This document shows, in pieces, positions 11,294 to 21,426 of a stretch of DNA of 64,000 nucleotides. The stretch lies in NCBI GenBank assembly GCA_037179385.1, contig CM074193.1, forward strand, positions 45,041,082 through 45,105,081, written 5' to 3'. The notes under the pieces are model-generated. The model ran no database searches. It was not told the DNA's origin and saw only the letters and a list, made by a program, of their open reading frames with translations. The stretch comes from Holothuria scabra (lineage: Eukaryota; Echinodermata; Holothuroidea; Aspidochirotida; Holothuriidae). Made by a program: the position numbers and the translations under genes. Every line of letters starts with the position of its first letter. Within the stretch, counting starts at the first letter, position 1.

Positions 11294-12316
11294 TACGTAC
11301 TTCGTACTGATGCATAGTGTAAAGCCTCCAAATTGTGCACAGCTGGCCACCGATCTTCCTCCGGTACAGTACACATGCCATTGCAAACATAGTTTTGTCC
11401 AATTATTACATTCACAGCAAATATTTGCTATGAAATACTCAAAAATCAGTGTGCCACTCCACCTTCGCTGGCCATCTCAACGTGCAGTAGCTAGCCTACT
11501 TATGGCATTTCACATGGATTCAGACTGAAATGCTGCCCGGAAGCTTGACCCACCCACGACAGGCCTGTCAATTTCGGCCCTAGCCTAGGTAGTTTCCGCC
11601 TGTTACTTTCCGCCCATAAAAATCTTGGGGCCCAAAGTAATGTTTGAACTTACATGTGTTAATGATAACTTTTAACATCAAATTTCAAATCCAAGTACAG
11701 GACAAACCTTTGCCGCACCCCTGGATTTTGCAACGCTGGTGGTGTGCATCCATAGGCTACAATCAATTTATTTGTACGTCCCACCCGTTCGGATGCAGAA
11801 AAAAAATTCATAAATCTCTGCCTGGAGATGCCATTCTCCAGGTTTCTTCATGTAAATCTAAATCTCTGAGTTTGGTGATTTGGAGTTTGGCAGCCTGGCA
11901 GGGTGGACCCATGGGCCTTAGCTACTGGATAACAGAATTTAGTACATTACTAGGTATAGGCCTAGGCATTTGGCTACAAACTAGGCTACCTGAAGGCAAA
12001 CAAAATATTAGTCATTTTTTGTGATTTTGTGCGCCCTGTATAGGCTTTCTAGGCTGTACGCAACAAAAGTAAGTAGAGTTAGATCTGTCTAGCTTAGGCT
12101 GAGCTTTATATGACCAAAGTGCTAACTACTAACGTTACTAGTTAGGCTACTACTAAGTTAATAGGCTAATTTAGTACCGTTGACCTAGGCCTACGATATT
12201 TTTGTATACATAACAGCTGAACTCTGACCTAGGCCTAGGCTTATGTTCATATTGTTCTTCGATGGAACCCCCTTAAATATGAAAAGTTTCGACTATAAGC
12301 CTGTAATAATGGACTT
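11294..12316. other. No gene recognised; AGGCCTA-rich DNA
   Basis: This interval contains repeated short AGGCCTA and CCTAGGCC words, for example near 11955-11970, 12185-12195 and 12225-12240. The 126-aa plus frame at 11644-12024 has no recognisable domain. Confidence 0.4.
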
Positions 12317-12620
12317 ACTCACCCTTTGCTGTCAGGTTCTGTGGCCACAGTTACTTCGATGACATTCAATACTGTAGATGGACAGCAAATTGAACGAATT
12401 CTCGGCTACCGCTGCCTTCCTTCCACGGACGCTACGAACGATTCGGAGAACGCAACTTGGTCAACCTGCACTTCTTATCGGTTGTCTTTCTATGCCTTTT
12501 CCGAGCAGATAGTGTCACTTCTGTCACTATCAATTACACAGCACATGAAGGTTTCTGTCTTGCGAGAGCCATGTTATTTTACGTTCTGTTTGTGTGGTAA
12601 CTTGCTTCCGATCCCCGAAA
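12317..12620 (-). other. Candidate minus-strand first exon with strong splice donor
   Basis: On the minus strand the sequence AAAGG/GTGAGTAAGT gives a near-consensus 5' splice site whose exon would end at 12323. Upstream on that strand the DNA is less AT-rich than its surroundings, and an ATG opens a frame of only 12 codons. The exon, if real, may be mostly 5' UTR. Without transcripts or a downstream exon this stays a weak candidate; a chance donor is quite possible. Confidence 0.22.
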
Positions 12621-12779
12621 GCGTTCAATGAATACAACATTAACTGACTGCTGTACTGCAGTGCTAGTGTACTGTAATTTAACGACGTACCGTTGAGATT
12701 GTGTATGAGTATATATGTGTGTGTGTGCAGTACATACCACCGTGCGTTTGAACATTTGTAGACAATATCATGTGACCAA

Positions 12780-12850
12780 TATCCACCAATCAGTGTAGCC
12801 TTTCTTTTGAATTGAGACGGAGACTAACTGTCAATCATGATTGACGTCAA
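12780..12850. promoter_or_regulatory. Possible promoter: CCAAT motif and palindromic CRE
   Basis: A perfect cAMP-response element TGACGTCA is present at 12842-12849, and CCAATCAG lies near 12785. Both sit a few hundred bases upstream of the minus-strand splice donor at 12317-12323. The motifs are seen directly; promoter function is inferred. Confidence 0.25.
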
Positions 12851-13019
12851 AGAAGTGTTCAGTCAATGGAAAACTCGTATGATCCATTATCGAGCTTCTT
12901 TTTGGGGGGAATGCTGCTGCCCTTTAAGAAACCATTGATAAGAATACGGCTACAAAATGTTGGTATAAAGGATGTTTATCCACCGACAAAAGTTTTCTCC
13001 AAAATTGAACTTGCGTAAT

Positions 13020-14345
13020 AGTTGAAACAGGAAATGTCAATTGAAATTTGTCAAAAGCCATTTCCTGGTCAACAGATATCAGTGCACAATTAGCAGGTCT
13101 ATGTCACGACAAAGAAAAAGGTTGGTGTGAATAGACCTACCGGGCACAGAACATGTTCGAAAGTCATTAATCAGCTTGGGCATAACAGTGGACAACCTTG
13201 TTTGAATAACTTTCGACAAGATTTTGTAATCACTGGTAAGAAGCTTGGCTAATAGGCCTGCGGTTCGAGGGGTTTAATGAATCACCACCTTTTGGCACAA
13301 AACAATAATTCATGTCTTCCGAGAGGTAGACAAAAGGCCCCTAATAAATACTTCCTGATAAACTTGTGCTAGCTCTGTGCCTAGAAGATCAAAAAATACA
13401 TCATAAAATTCATAAGGAAGCCCGTAAACTCCAAGTGACTTATTGATAGGCAAAGCACGGGCTTTCTTTATCTCAGTAAGTTCAATGGGTACCTCCAATG
13501 ATTTAGCAGATTCATTATCAAGTGATTTATCAATCGAACTTAACAACTCCTCTTGACTGTTAACGTTAACGTCTTCATCTTTGGCAAACCGTGAACAGCT
13601 TGGAAAAATAATCATGAAAAACATTTAAATTAGCATTACGGTCTTTGGCAATACATCCGGCCCGATTCCGGATAGAGCTAATCACATTGCTTTCAGCGCG
13701 ATGCTCTTCTTGTCTAAAGAAGAAGGAAGAAGGGCCTTTCCCCTGAACTCAGAAAGTGGGCCCTTGACCGAATGAAAGCTCCACTCCTTTCCGTGTCCAG
13801 TAACTATTCCACGTCTTTCTTGCTGGCCTGTGTACACTGTAGTTTCAGGTTTTCAAGACGTGCCCGCCTCTCATGGGCCATATACGTACACTGTGCTGAA
13901 TGATCATGGCGCTTAGCTCTATCCTTAAAGTCTCCCACCATTCAATTGCTGTTTTGAAGCCGGGTTTTTAAGTTTTCCACGTCTCAAGATGATTTTTAAA
14001 ACCAATTTTGAACTCACCGTCCTGTAGCACTGAAGTATTACACTTCCATACTCCTTTACCCCTAAGATTCCCTTCGTTAATACAAAAGTTAATACTAACA
14101 ATACGGTGATCTGAAAAGGGGAAGTTCTGAATAGTTGTACTTAAAATCCTAAACCCACGTGGCACATACAACCTATCCAAACCGGAACTCTGACCCTTAC
14201 CAGTGTGGGTCCATGTAAATCCGGGAGACTGCGGGCTAGTAACCCGCCGTCAATCGGTGAGATGGTGAGCCGCAATGAAATCCCCTAATTCATGGTTGCC
14301 AACAAAACACGAAGTATTGCTGGAGGATCCCGCCCTGTCTAACTC
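13020..14345 (-). pseudogene. Broken Tx1/L1-type LINE (endonuclease to RT motif A)
   Basis: Read on the minus strand, this is a decayed non-LTR retrotransposon ORF2. At 14345-13970 is the endonuclease C-terminus, with FTWTHTGKGQSS, LDRLYVP and the catalytic-type FSDHR. A linker follows. At 13624-13310 comes the RT N-terminal region, with EELLSSIDKSL, LTEIKKA and the GLPYEFYDVFFDLLG block. Across 13300-13030, in shifted frames, are NRRPIS, a VMPK-like block, SIHTN and CALISVDQE then AFD, which is RT motif A. Motifs B and C (YADD) are absent, so the copy lost its 3' part; the N-terminus of the endonuclease is also gone. Several stops and frameshifts show that it is dead. The words differ from the intact LINE at 58161, so this is another family. 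The L1/Tx1 group assignment is from motif style. Confidence 0.85.
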
Positions 14346-15330
14346 ATCTGAAACCAGTGTCGTCTACTTTTCTTTGAGTTTATTAACAAAATATCACATG
14401 CAATTTACAAAGGTATTATAAATGAAAAATGATGTTTGAAGAAGGTAAAATCTAGTGGAATAATCAGGACGGAATTAAAACAAGTTACCGTAAATTAATA
14501 CAAATCAGGTCTTAAAAGAGAACAAAAGCACAAAATGCTGTAGATTCAACGGGGCGATTACTATGTATGCTTACAAAGCTACAGGAATCAATAATAGTTA
14601 TATCAACATAACAAACCGTTTGTAATAACGACAGATTAAATCTCAACACATCATCCGATCTCCCACCCTGACAAAAGACTTGCCAGTAACACAATCTCTT
14701 AGAAACTTTTCCCTGGGAAGTCGGCGAAAGTCAGCTGTGACCCTATCCTTACTCTCTTTAGAAATCATTTTAATAACAACATTGTTTTCAACTTTTCTTT
14801 TTTCATATACATGAAAAAATCTACACTTCCACATAGTATGTTTCCAATCTTCAAAATAAACCGAACCCTCTTGAGCACCGCCGACGTGGTTGCACGGTGA
14901 GAACGAGAACCAACTTTTAAATAGCAAGGTCATATCTTTTACTACAGTTGCGGTTACTTACGAGACTGACGCTTCATCTAATGCATATCCGGTACTCTGA
15001 TACAGCAGAATGTCCGGATCAAAAATTGAAGTAAAAAATTGATAGTTTAGAGAAGTACACGTACAGGCGTACTCAACTGACATTTATAGAGAACTGTCAG
15101 ACACCTTTAAATCAGCAAGATGGATTCAGCATTCAGCGAAACAGTTTATGCACCTTCCCAAGAACTACAGAAGTGGGACATTTAACACACCTTTGACACC
15201 AATCATTAAATCACAAATCAAGATCTAAAAATGCATTGCCCTTTCCATTACACTGTAACTAATCTGCATACTACTGCGATTACACCACACCTTCTTATTT
15301 TAGACTATTCCACTATTTATTTAGGTAAAA
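14346..15330. other. No gene recognised; unassigned 96-aa minus frame
   Basis: A minus-strand frame at 14643-14933 (96 aa) is lysine- and arginine-rich, with a KRKVENNVV stretch. It lies on the 5' side of the broken LINE and could be a LINE remnant, but I cannot identify any domain. The remainder is AT-rich and featureless. Confidence 0.35.
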
Positions 15331-15340
15331 TTACTTTCTC

Positions 15341-15425
15341 CAAAGTCCTCCGACCCTTTGGCAAAGGGTCGTTCGGCGAAACCAAACTTGAGACTACTTC
15401 CCGAAGAAGCTATAGACGAATCCGA
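15341..15425 (+). repeat. Hairpin module A
   Basis: One unit of a structured repeat found eleven times in this window. The core is GACCCTTTGGCAAAGGG, a hairpin with a 6-bp stem and GGC loop. It is followed by CGTTCGGCGAAACCAAAC and then a second small hairpin around CTTCCCGAAGAAG. It belongs to type 1 (CCC/GGG stem, CGTTCGGCG tail). Confidence 0.8.
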
Positions 15426-15589
15426 TTAGCGCTTACTTTTAGTGACTGTAGGCCGCTATTAAAGGGGCCCATCAGCCTAACATCGTCTTTATTTACTGTT
15501 TACATGAATTTCAAACCCTCATATTAAGCAAAATCGGAGAATTCAAGATAGAAATTAGTGTACAACGATATCCATGATAGAGGTAAGAA

Positions 15590-15818
15590 TGGAAATCGAA
15601 AGATTTAAAGGTGATGGACCCCAGTTATGGCCGACTGAAATTAGACCATCACTTGCTGTTCGGGTTCGTGTATATGTCCACTTAAGGACAACACTTGACC
15701 AACCTCAAGGCCCTCGGACCACTTACATTATTGGTCTGTCATGCATGGCTCCATTCTTGACTGGATGAAAAAAAAACGTATACTACACATGATCTTAGCC
15801 AAAAGGCCGAGAAGCGAT
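15590..15818 (-). repeat. U2-snRNA-headed repeat, copy 1
   Basis: On the minus strand, 15818-15780 matches U2 snRNA nucleotides 1-39 at 38 of 39 positions, starting exactly at the U2 5' end (ATCGCTTCTCGGCC). It includes the branch-point recognition sequence GTAGTA. A run of Ts and a body follow, and the body's first 85 bases or so (GAGCCATGCATGACAGACC, then a TGGTC..AGGG block) match 31745-31838 on the plus strand at roughly 85%. A functional U2 gene is excluded because everything after nucleotide 39 (Sm site, 3' stem-loops) is absent. It is either a U2-derived SINE or a LINE template-switch chimera. The lower boundary is uncertain. Confidence 0.8.
15780..15818 (-). ncRNA. U2 snRNA 5'-end fragment (pseudogene)
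   Basis: There are 38 identities in 39 to the conserved U2 5' end. The single mismatch at 15789 turns AAGTGTAG into ATGTGTAG. Being only a fifth of U2, it is a relic and not an expressed spliceosomal RNA. Confidence 0.85.
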
Positions 15819-15820
15819 CC

Positions 15821-15905
15821 AAAGTTTTTTTGACCCTCTGGCAATGCAAAGGGCCAATTGGCGAAACCAAGCTGTAAACTGCTTCCCGAAGAAGCTATTA
15901 CGTCC
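15821..15905 (+). repeat. Hairpin module B
   Basis: The core is GACCCTCTGGC, then a 4-base insertion, then CAAAGGGCC, with a GGCGAAACCAAG tail and a CTTCCCGAAGAAG hairpin. It abuts the U2 fragment directly, with 2-3 bases between. Type 1, decayed. Confidence 0.7.
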
Positions 15906-16007
15906 ACTGAGCTTTTTACGTGCTGAAAAACGGACGCGGCCAGACGGCGAAACGATTACAACGCATGGCCATGGCCGAAAACCACAGAATGTTTTTCTTT
16001 TTTTTTT

Positions 16008-16130
16008 TCAAAATTCCCCCGACTCTGTGGCAAAGAACCAGGGGCGAAAACCAAACGATTTTCCCGAAGGAGTTCATTGCTACATTATACCACGCCTATA
16101 TGTTATAGACTAGTCTATTATGTAAGGGGG
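16008..16130 (+). repeat. Hairpin module C plus TAGACTAGTCTA block
   Basis: The core CGACTCTGTGGCAAAGAACC is followed by AGGGGCGAAAACCAAACG and CCCGAAGGAG, making it a type 2 module. At 16085-16130 it runs into a block containing CCACGCCTATA and the palindrome TAGACTAGTCTA. The same block occurs near 26600, 26830 and 36400. Confidence 0.7.
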
Positions 16131-16808
16131 ACATTTTCCCTGTTACTCTCAAGCTAAATTTAATTTTAGTGTATATGTTTGCGGCGTTAATAACTGAATT
16201 CGTCGAATTACTTCCATGGTTAATGGACTGCAATAAACGTCAACGTGTGATCTAAAGGCAATTGAATAACATCAAATACTTTTCTTTAGTAACATGTTTC
16301 CTAGTATTGTTTTCCTTTCAATTGCTGAAGGTTGGCCGAAAGATCACGATTTTGCCTCAATTTTTACATATATTTTGTCAAATAAATTTAACGAAGTTTG
16401 CTAAAATGTTTCATGATTGCAACAGTATAACTGCCTATGTTGTGTCTGGGTGTACCCTTCATCAAGGGAGTAGCCCAGGGGCCCCTATTTTGGGGGGAGG
16501 GGGTCGGCCAGCTAGGGACCTGATCGCCTTCGGGATTTTTTTTTATAAATAATTAAGTACCCCAATATCATTTGCACCATTAGCATCATTTGATGTCATT
16601 CTTTGTGTACCATTACAATTTTTTTTAATTCGATTGTCGGCACGGATTTTACAGTAGTCAGAGCTGACCACTGCTGAAGAGAAGGTTTTATTAGGCAGAC
16701 GCAGATGTTTTGATTTGGGTTTCAAATAACACGAATGAAAACTTCCTGAACAGACGCGTGTTGCACAAGTTGTGAACTGGGCAAGCAAGGACAAGCAAAG
16801 CAGACAAT
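16131..16808. other. No gene recognised
   Basis: AT-rich DNA with short overlapping frames (96 aa plus at 16262-16552, 83 aa minus at 16543-16794) and no recognisable domain. A G/C-run lies near 16488-16503. Confidence 0.45.
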
Positions 16809-17233
16809 AGCCGTGTTCCCATTTGATCCAGGGAGGTGGATCTTGATCTACCGAGGTGGATCAACATCAGTTACCTTGATCGAGATCCGCGTTCCCATTT
16901 GAGTGAGCGCGGTAGATCAAACGTGTTTTATGAACACAATGCGTAAGTGCGAAAAGGTCACCAATTTTTACAAGTCGGCCTGCCATGCATTTCGTATCGA
17001 TGTATCACAAAAACATACATGAGTGTAACCGGAGATCCAGGGTCACTTGATCTACCGATGTGTTCCCATTACAAACTTTGATCCAGCGCGGTGGATCTGA
17101 TCTACCCCGAACGGTCGATCAAAATCGGTGGATCTTGATCTTGAGTGAGTGTTGTTGATCTGCGTTCCCATTAGTGTTTGATCCACCTCGGTAGATCAAG
17201 ATCCACCTCCCTGGATCAAATGGGAACACGGCT
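16809..17233 (+). mobile_element. GATC-rich palindromic MITE, copy 1
   Basis: This 425-bp element has long imperfect terminal inverted repeats: AGCCGTGTTCCCATTTGATC at the left, and its complement ending GGGAACACGGCT at the right. Each arm is itself built of small palindromes such as GATCCAGGGAGGTGGATC and GATCTACCGAGGTGGATC, so GATC recurs unusually often. It has no coding capacity. A close copy lies inverted at 42566-43012. I see no clear target duplication here. The superfamily is unassigned. Confidence 0.9.
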
Positions 17234-18170
17234 TGTAATTGGCTGGTCTGCCTCAGGGCGAGCCAAGGACACACGATCCTCGGCTTTTTTAGCTGTCGTG
17301 ATCTGTGTAGTGAGCTCAGTTTACCAAGTGGGTTTCCTCAACCAAAATGGGGAGGAGCTTCAAAAACTTTTAAGTAGTGGCAGCATATTCTTTGGGGGGA
17401 ATACTTCTGCGATTGGGTTACTGGGAAGTCCTTTGTCAGGGTAGACAATAATGTTCTGCAATTTGATTTATCGTAATTAGACACCTTTGGTAAGGGTGTT
17501 AAAATAGTTATTTTTCATTGAAAAATCGCGTGGACGGTGTATATTTTTTAGAACAAAGGCCACAGAGTTGTGTTATCAAGAACTGGTTTGTTATTTATGG
17601 ACAATATGTTTTACAGGGAGTTCGAGGAACATATCCTAACAGTAACGTTGTACGTTAATGGTAGGTACTATACGTACGCGTTTCGGATTCTACCTCGTTA
17701 TTACATTCCCTTCAGGACATTACATGAGATTGCATAATTGACTAGCCAGGATCAGTGCATGATTAAGAGTCGAAGAGAGAGGGCGTATTTTGCTGACGCT
17801 ACCTTCTCTAGCCAGGCGTGGCATTTATTATCCTTATGCCACGTTCGTTGCACTTCTACTACACTTTGTCGAATTCAATTTTTCGTCTTGGATTGCCACT
17901 ACATATCGAGAATATCTTACCTTCATGAGCTACTGCACTTCGTACCAATAGATCATTACCGCTATCTCTTCCAAGATGTGCGGTTTCATGAGTATGGTGT
18001 AATGCAAGTTGTAGGGAATGTTCTTTTGTACCAAATAATAATTTTTGAAGATCTTTTAGCTTTTTTATGGGTGGTAAAATGGGTATTTTTCATTTATAAA
18101 TAGCGTGGGCGGTGTCTATTTTTAGAGCAAAGGCCACAGAGTTGTATTATCAAGAACCGACTGGCGGGTA
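17234..18170. repeat. Local direct repeat of about 100 bp; otherwise unassigned
   Basis: The blocks 17487-17585 and 18066-18163 are direct repeats about 578 bp apart. Both read GTTAAAATAG / GGTAAAATGG, TATTTTTCATT, AATCGCGTGGACGGTG / AATAGCGTGGGCGGTG, CAAAGGCCACAGAGTTGT and TATCAAGAAC. The interval between holds a 121-aa plus frame (17738-18103) without a recognisable domain. Two flanking copies could be LTR-like or simple duplicates; no retroviral-type coding sequence lies between them. Confidence 0.5.
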
Positions 18171-18314
18171 GCAAATTTACTCCAATATTTAAAAACTGGA
18201 ATCGAAGTATGCCTTGCAGTTACAGGCCTGTCATTTTAACCAGTGTTGTGTGCAAAGTTATGGAATCTTTAATTCAGGATAGTTTACTAAAGTATCTTTT
18301 AGATAATGAGTTAC

Positions 18315-18576
18315 TTAAAGGTAAAGAGCAGTCCCCCAACACTTATCTGGAAGAAAAAGCTAAATAAGTCAATTTTCATCTTATCTCTCTTCGAAGTATC
18401 TTTCATTACATTGTAAGATTTTACTATTGCATATTCAAGGTAAACCAAGCACTTATATCTGGTAAATTTCACATTTGAAGAGAAAAACATTGTCACATGA
18501 CCCCCAACAGCCAATCATAAAACTGAACAGTCTACTACACTTCTTCAGTTTGGGATGACTGCTTCTGCCTTTTAAA
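18315..18576. mobile_element. TTAA-flanked MITE, copy 1, inside the broken RT
   Basis: It starts TTAA/AGGTAAAGAGCAGTC and ends GGGATGACTGCTTCTGCCTT/TTAA, with imperfect terminal inverted repeats. It aligns along its whole length with 45693-45936 (shared GTAAACCAAGCA, TCTGGTAAATTTCACATTTG, ATTGTCACATGAC, AACAGCCAATCAT). It interrupts the LINE RT after the LLKYLLDNELL block. TTAA target sites are typical of piggyBac-type elements, but the ends are not classical, so the class is inferred. Confidence 0.75.
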
Positions 18577-18880
18577 TGCAGGCATTTGTCACCCCAAACT
18601 ACAGTTTCAGTATACATATATCAAAACTCTCAATTGGTACAGCTCTTTGATTGGCATCACATTCAAACAATACATCAGAGCTAAATTACACAGCATGGGC
18701 ACTGAGAGTGTCTTGATTACACATTATGGACTTGTATGGCCACTGGGACAAGCCACGAAGCAATAAACTAGGATTGTGTCTGGATAAAGATGAGTTTTAG
18801 ATAAATGTTGGAGGGGCTAGAGGTGGTTGGGAGAATTGGAGCTGTTTGGGATGATGAAAATATGCCTTTAATCTGTCACA
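18577..18880. other. Unassigned insertion segment within the LINE remnant
   Basis: About 300 bp lies between the TTAA MITE and the continuation of the RT. Its right end, GTTTGGGATGATG then GCCTTTAAT, resembles the MITE's right terminus again. The MITE may therefore be a longer element here, or two insertions may be adjacent. Confidence 0.35.
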
Positions 18881-19265
18881 GTACGGTTTCCTGCCAAACA
18901 GATCTGAGCTTTTCTCCAACACGTCTCTTCAACTCTTGATTCCGGGTATGGCGTTGATATCATTTACCTTTACTTTTCAAAGGCCTTTGATAAAGTTCCA
19001 TTAGGTTCCATTAGGCTGATGGTTAAACTGCGTAAGTAAGGGGTTCAGGGCAATTGTGCTGACTGGATAAATTCCTGGCTTCATGGTAGATCTCAAAGAG
19101 TTGTTGTCAATGGTAAATTCTCTTCTTAATTTTCATCAATGATATTGATAGTTCTACATCTTGTATAAGTAAGTTTGCAGATGATAATAAGCTTTGTAGG
19201 AAGATAAGCATTTTGGAAGATGCCTTACTGCTGCAGAGAGATCAGGATATGTTATTTTCTTGGTC

Positions 19266-19544
19266 TCTATCCAATTACATTATCTGGTGTTCGTACGATA
19301 ACATTTAATGTTAAGATAATTGTTCTCGAACTGTTACATCCCTCTCACTGGCTACTTGACAGGCTATTATCTCCCCTGTATTTGAAATGAAAACAACTTA
19401 ACTTCTTAACTAACAAGGACAAACTAGAAAAAATGAAAAACCAATGAAAAAGAAACTAATATCTACATACAGTAAGCAGTGGCGGAAATTATTTCGCTTT
19501 TCTAAAGTGCCTACATGCCCCCTCCCCTCCCCCTCCCTGGGTTG
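19266..19544. other. No gene recognised
   Basis: This is the flank between the LINE remnant and a SINE tail. A pyrimidine-rich block (CCCCTCCCCTCCCCCTCCC) is present at about 19519-19537. Confidence 0.4.
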
Positions 19545-19640
19545 AAATACTGAGACCTGCCAGTGAGCAACAACTGGAAAACCGGCCGTGGTCAGCTCGA
19601 CTTGGACCATAACATTAGCGCTAGTTCGTGACAATCCATT
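19545..19640 (+). mobile_element. SINE 3'-tail fragment
   Basis: CCAGTGAGCAACAACTGG, then GGTCAGCTCGACTTGGACC and an AACATTAG block, match the tail of the tRNA-derived SINE at 21427-21647. The tRNA-like head is missing or too decayed to see. Confidence 0.65.
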
Positions 19641-21426
19641 TAATTATACCAAATACGTAAAATCTACTGCTCAAGAAAACGTTCACGGGACAATATTGAG
19701 GTCGTAGCAGAACATATCGCTAACTGCATGCGTGGCAGGCGCCGCAACTTAATATCTAGGAATAATTAAGTGGTCACTAAGACACAACATACACCAACTC
19801 ACTCAACCACGACATTTTATCTAAAAATACACCCCCACAACGACTTCATCTCGATATTATAACATTCAATGTCTACTTGAAATCCAGCAAACAGATGACT
19901 ACAATTGACACTATACATACCTCCCAGGTGACCCGCATTTGAACACCAAAACCTGCTGACCCGCCAGGCTATCTAAAAAACCCGCATTTTAAATCTTCGA
20001 AGCATTTTCAGCCAGAGAACCTCACAAATTACTGAAAACTACATATTCATTTAATCGTATCTCGCAGCATATCCAACTGGTTGTACTGCTATACAATGCA
20101 TAGGCCTAGGACCTATATTTGTTGTCCCAACACCACTATTGGCTAACCTTCGTAGCGGGTATGGAATATATTCCTGTCACTGCGTAAATAGTGTCATAAC
20201 GTCGTGCAACGCTGCACACAGTATCGAGAAGGAATGCCCACTTTGCAGGTTAGAGGCGGGGCTTGTCTAGGAATTTCCCATTAAACGAACGTTCTGGACT
20301 GTCTTAACAGTTCCTGACGTACTTGACTTGTTTTCATGGCTAGGATGCCGTGCGAGATGTGTGGAAAATTTTTAGGCCTAGTGGAAATCACTTGCAGCGC
20401 TGATGGTAGGGGTAAAATCGGGTTGACTATACTGCAAATTGTACCGGTACCGCACCAAAATTTACGGCAACAAGCACGATTGCATATTGTGGTTAGGAGA
20501 GGTTTAAATTAGTAATTGCGCATTTGTGAGTATCTGTATATTATCTTGGCAAATTTCTTAATATATATTTTCTTAGGCCATTACCGCAAAAAATTCAGTA
20601 TCAGACTGAACTTTTTTGGCGGTAACCTAGCGATATTTTGTTGACTGATTTGCCAAAAAAAAGTGTCACCATTTTGGGTCTAGACACTTCAAGAATTCAA
20701 AAATTTTCGAAAAGGGAAGGGGGCAGTTATAAGTAACAAAACCAACAAGGCACTGGGAACACTTTAACAAGTCCATAAGGCGGCTACTATACTTTGCATT
20801 CGCTCGTAATAAAAAGCGTACCGTAGTACGTTATATGGCAACAGAATGGTAATTTACTAAGCGAATTCTCGTACTGAACGATGCGTATATTGCGTGTAAA
20901 CTATGTGCACAAACATCATCAACTTAACAAACTCTTGCTCATTATTCTCTTGCAAAATGAAGAGATAAAGGTTGGTAATTGCTATACAAATTTTCAAGAA
21001 TTGTCAACAGCTTGGTTCCTTAACCTAGCTTGACATTTTCTTCTCGGACCTGTGGGAGCGATGGTTTGGCAAATGCTTAGGTTGGGGGCTTAAATTGTTT
21101 TCCATCTTTCAGTTCAAGAATCTGAGGGCTTATTATCAACTTGAGGCACATTGCGTTCACAGTGCAAAAGTCTCGAATGTTTCAGGCTTTCAGCCAATTA
21201 CAATCGGTGCCAGTTCAATTCCCTCGATGAAATATGTCGGGTAAGGGAGTATATACTTCAACCCTTCTTCCTTTAAAGAACGAAAAACTCCCTTTTCAAT
21301 ATATTTACTCCCAATACACAGGAAAGAAAGCGTCGAAATTGCGTGACACTCCAATACGCAAGCAACAAATGTTCAACCACGGGCCCCAGGCTAACACAGT
21401 TACTACTCCTATCCTCCCTCAAGCTG
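19641..21426. other. No gene recognised; one foldback
   Basis: This interval has no open frame of note apart from the start of a 120-aa frame that runs into the SINE. A 45-nt foldback lies at 20581-20625. A GTACCGGTACCG-type palindrome lies near 20443. AGGCCTAGG words occur near 20101. Confidence 0.4.
20581..20625. other. Imperfect hairpin, about 20-bp stem
   Basis: Left arm TTACCGCAAAAAATTCAGT pairs with right arm ACTGAACTTTTTTGGCGGTAA around a 5-base centre, with two small bulges or mismatches. It is isolated; no second copy was noticed. Confidence 0.6.

Larger units (their letters stand above)
18172..19265 (+). pseudogene. Broken CR1/Jockey-like LINE reverse transcriptase
   Basis: The plus strand encodes decayed RT blocks in order. 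18178-18318: PIFKNWNR, YRPVILTSVVCKVME and LIQDSLLKYLL, the N-terminal RT region. After an insertion, 18881-19130 gives QYGFLPNRS, then in another frame YLYFSKAFDKVP (motif A with the catalytic D changed to Y in the LDF position, FDK kept), DWINSWLHGR and QRVVVNGKFSS. 19131-19230 gives FINDID and KFADDNKLC (motif C, FADD). The motif B region (QGSVLGP) is deleted. Frameshifts and stops show it is dead. Motif wording differs from the Tx1-like LINEs and resembles CR1/Jockey-group elements. Confidence 0.85.

Noticed and set aside
15780..15818. Functional U2 snRNA gene
   Set aside because: Only nucleotides 1-39 are present; the Sm site and 3' stem-loops are missing and a T-run follows.
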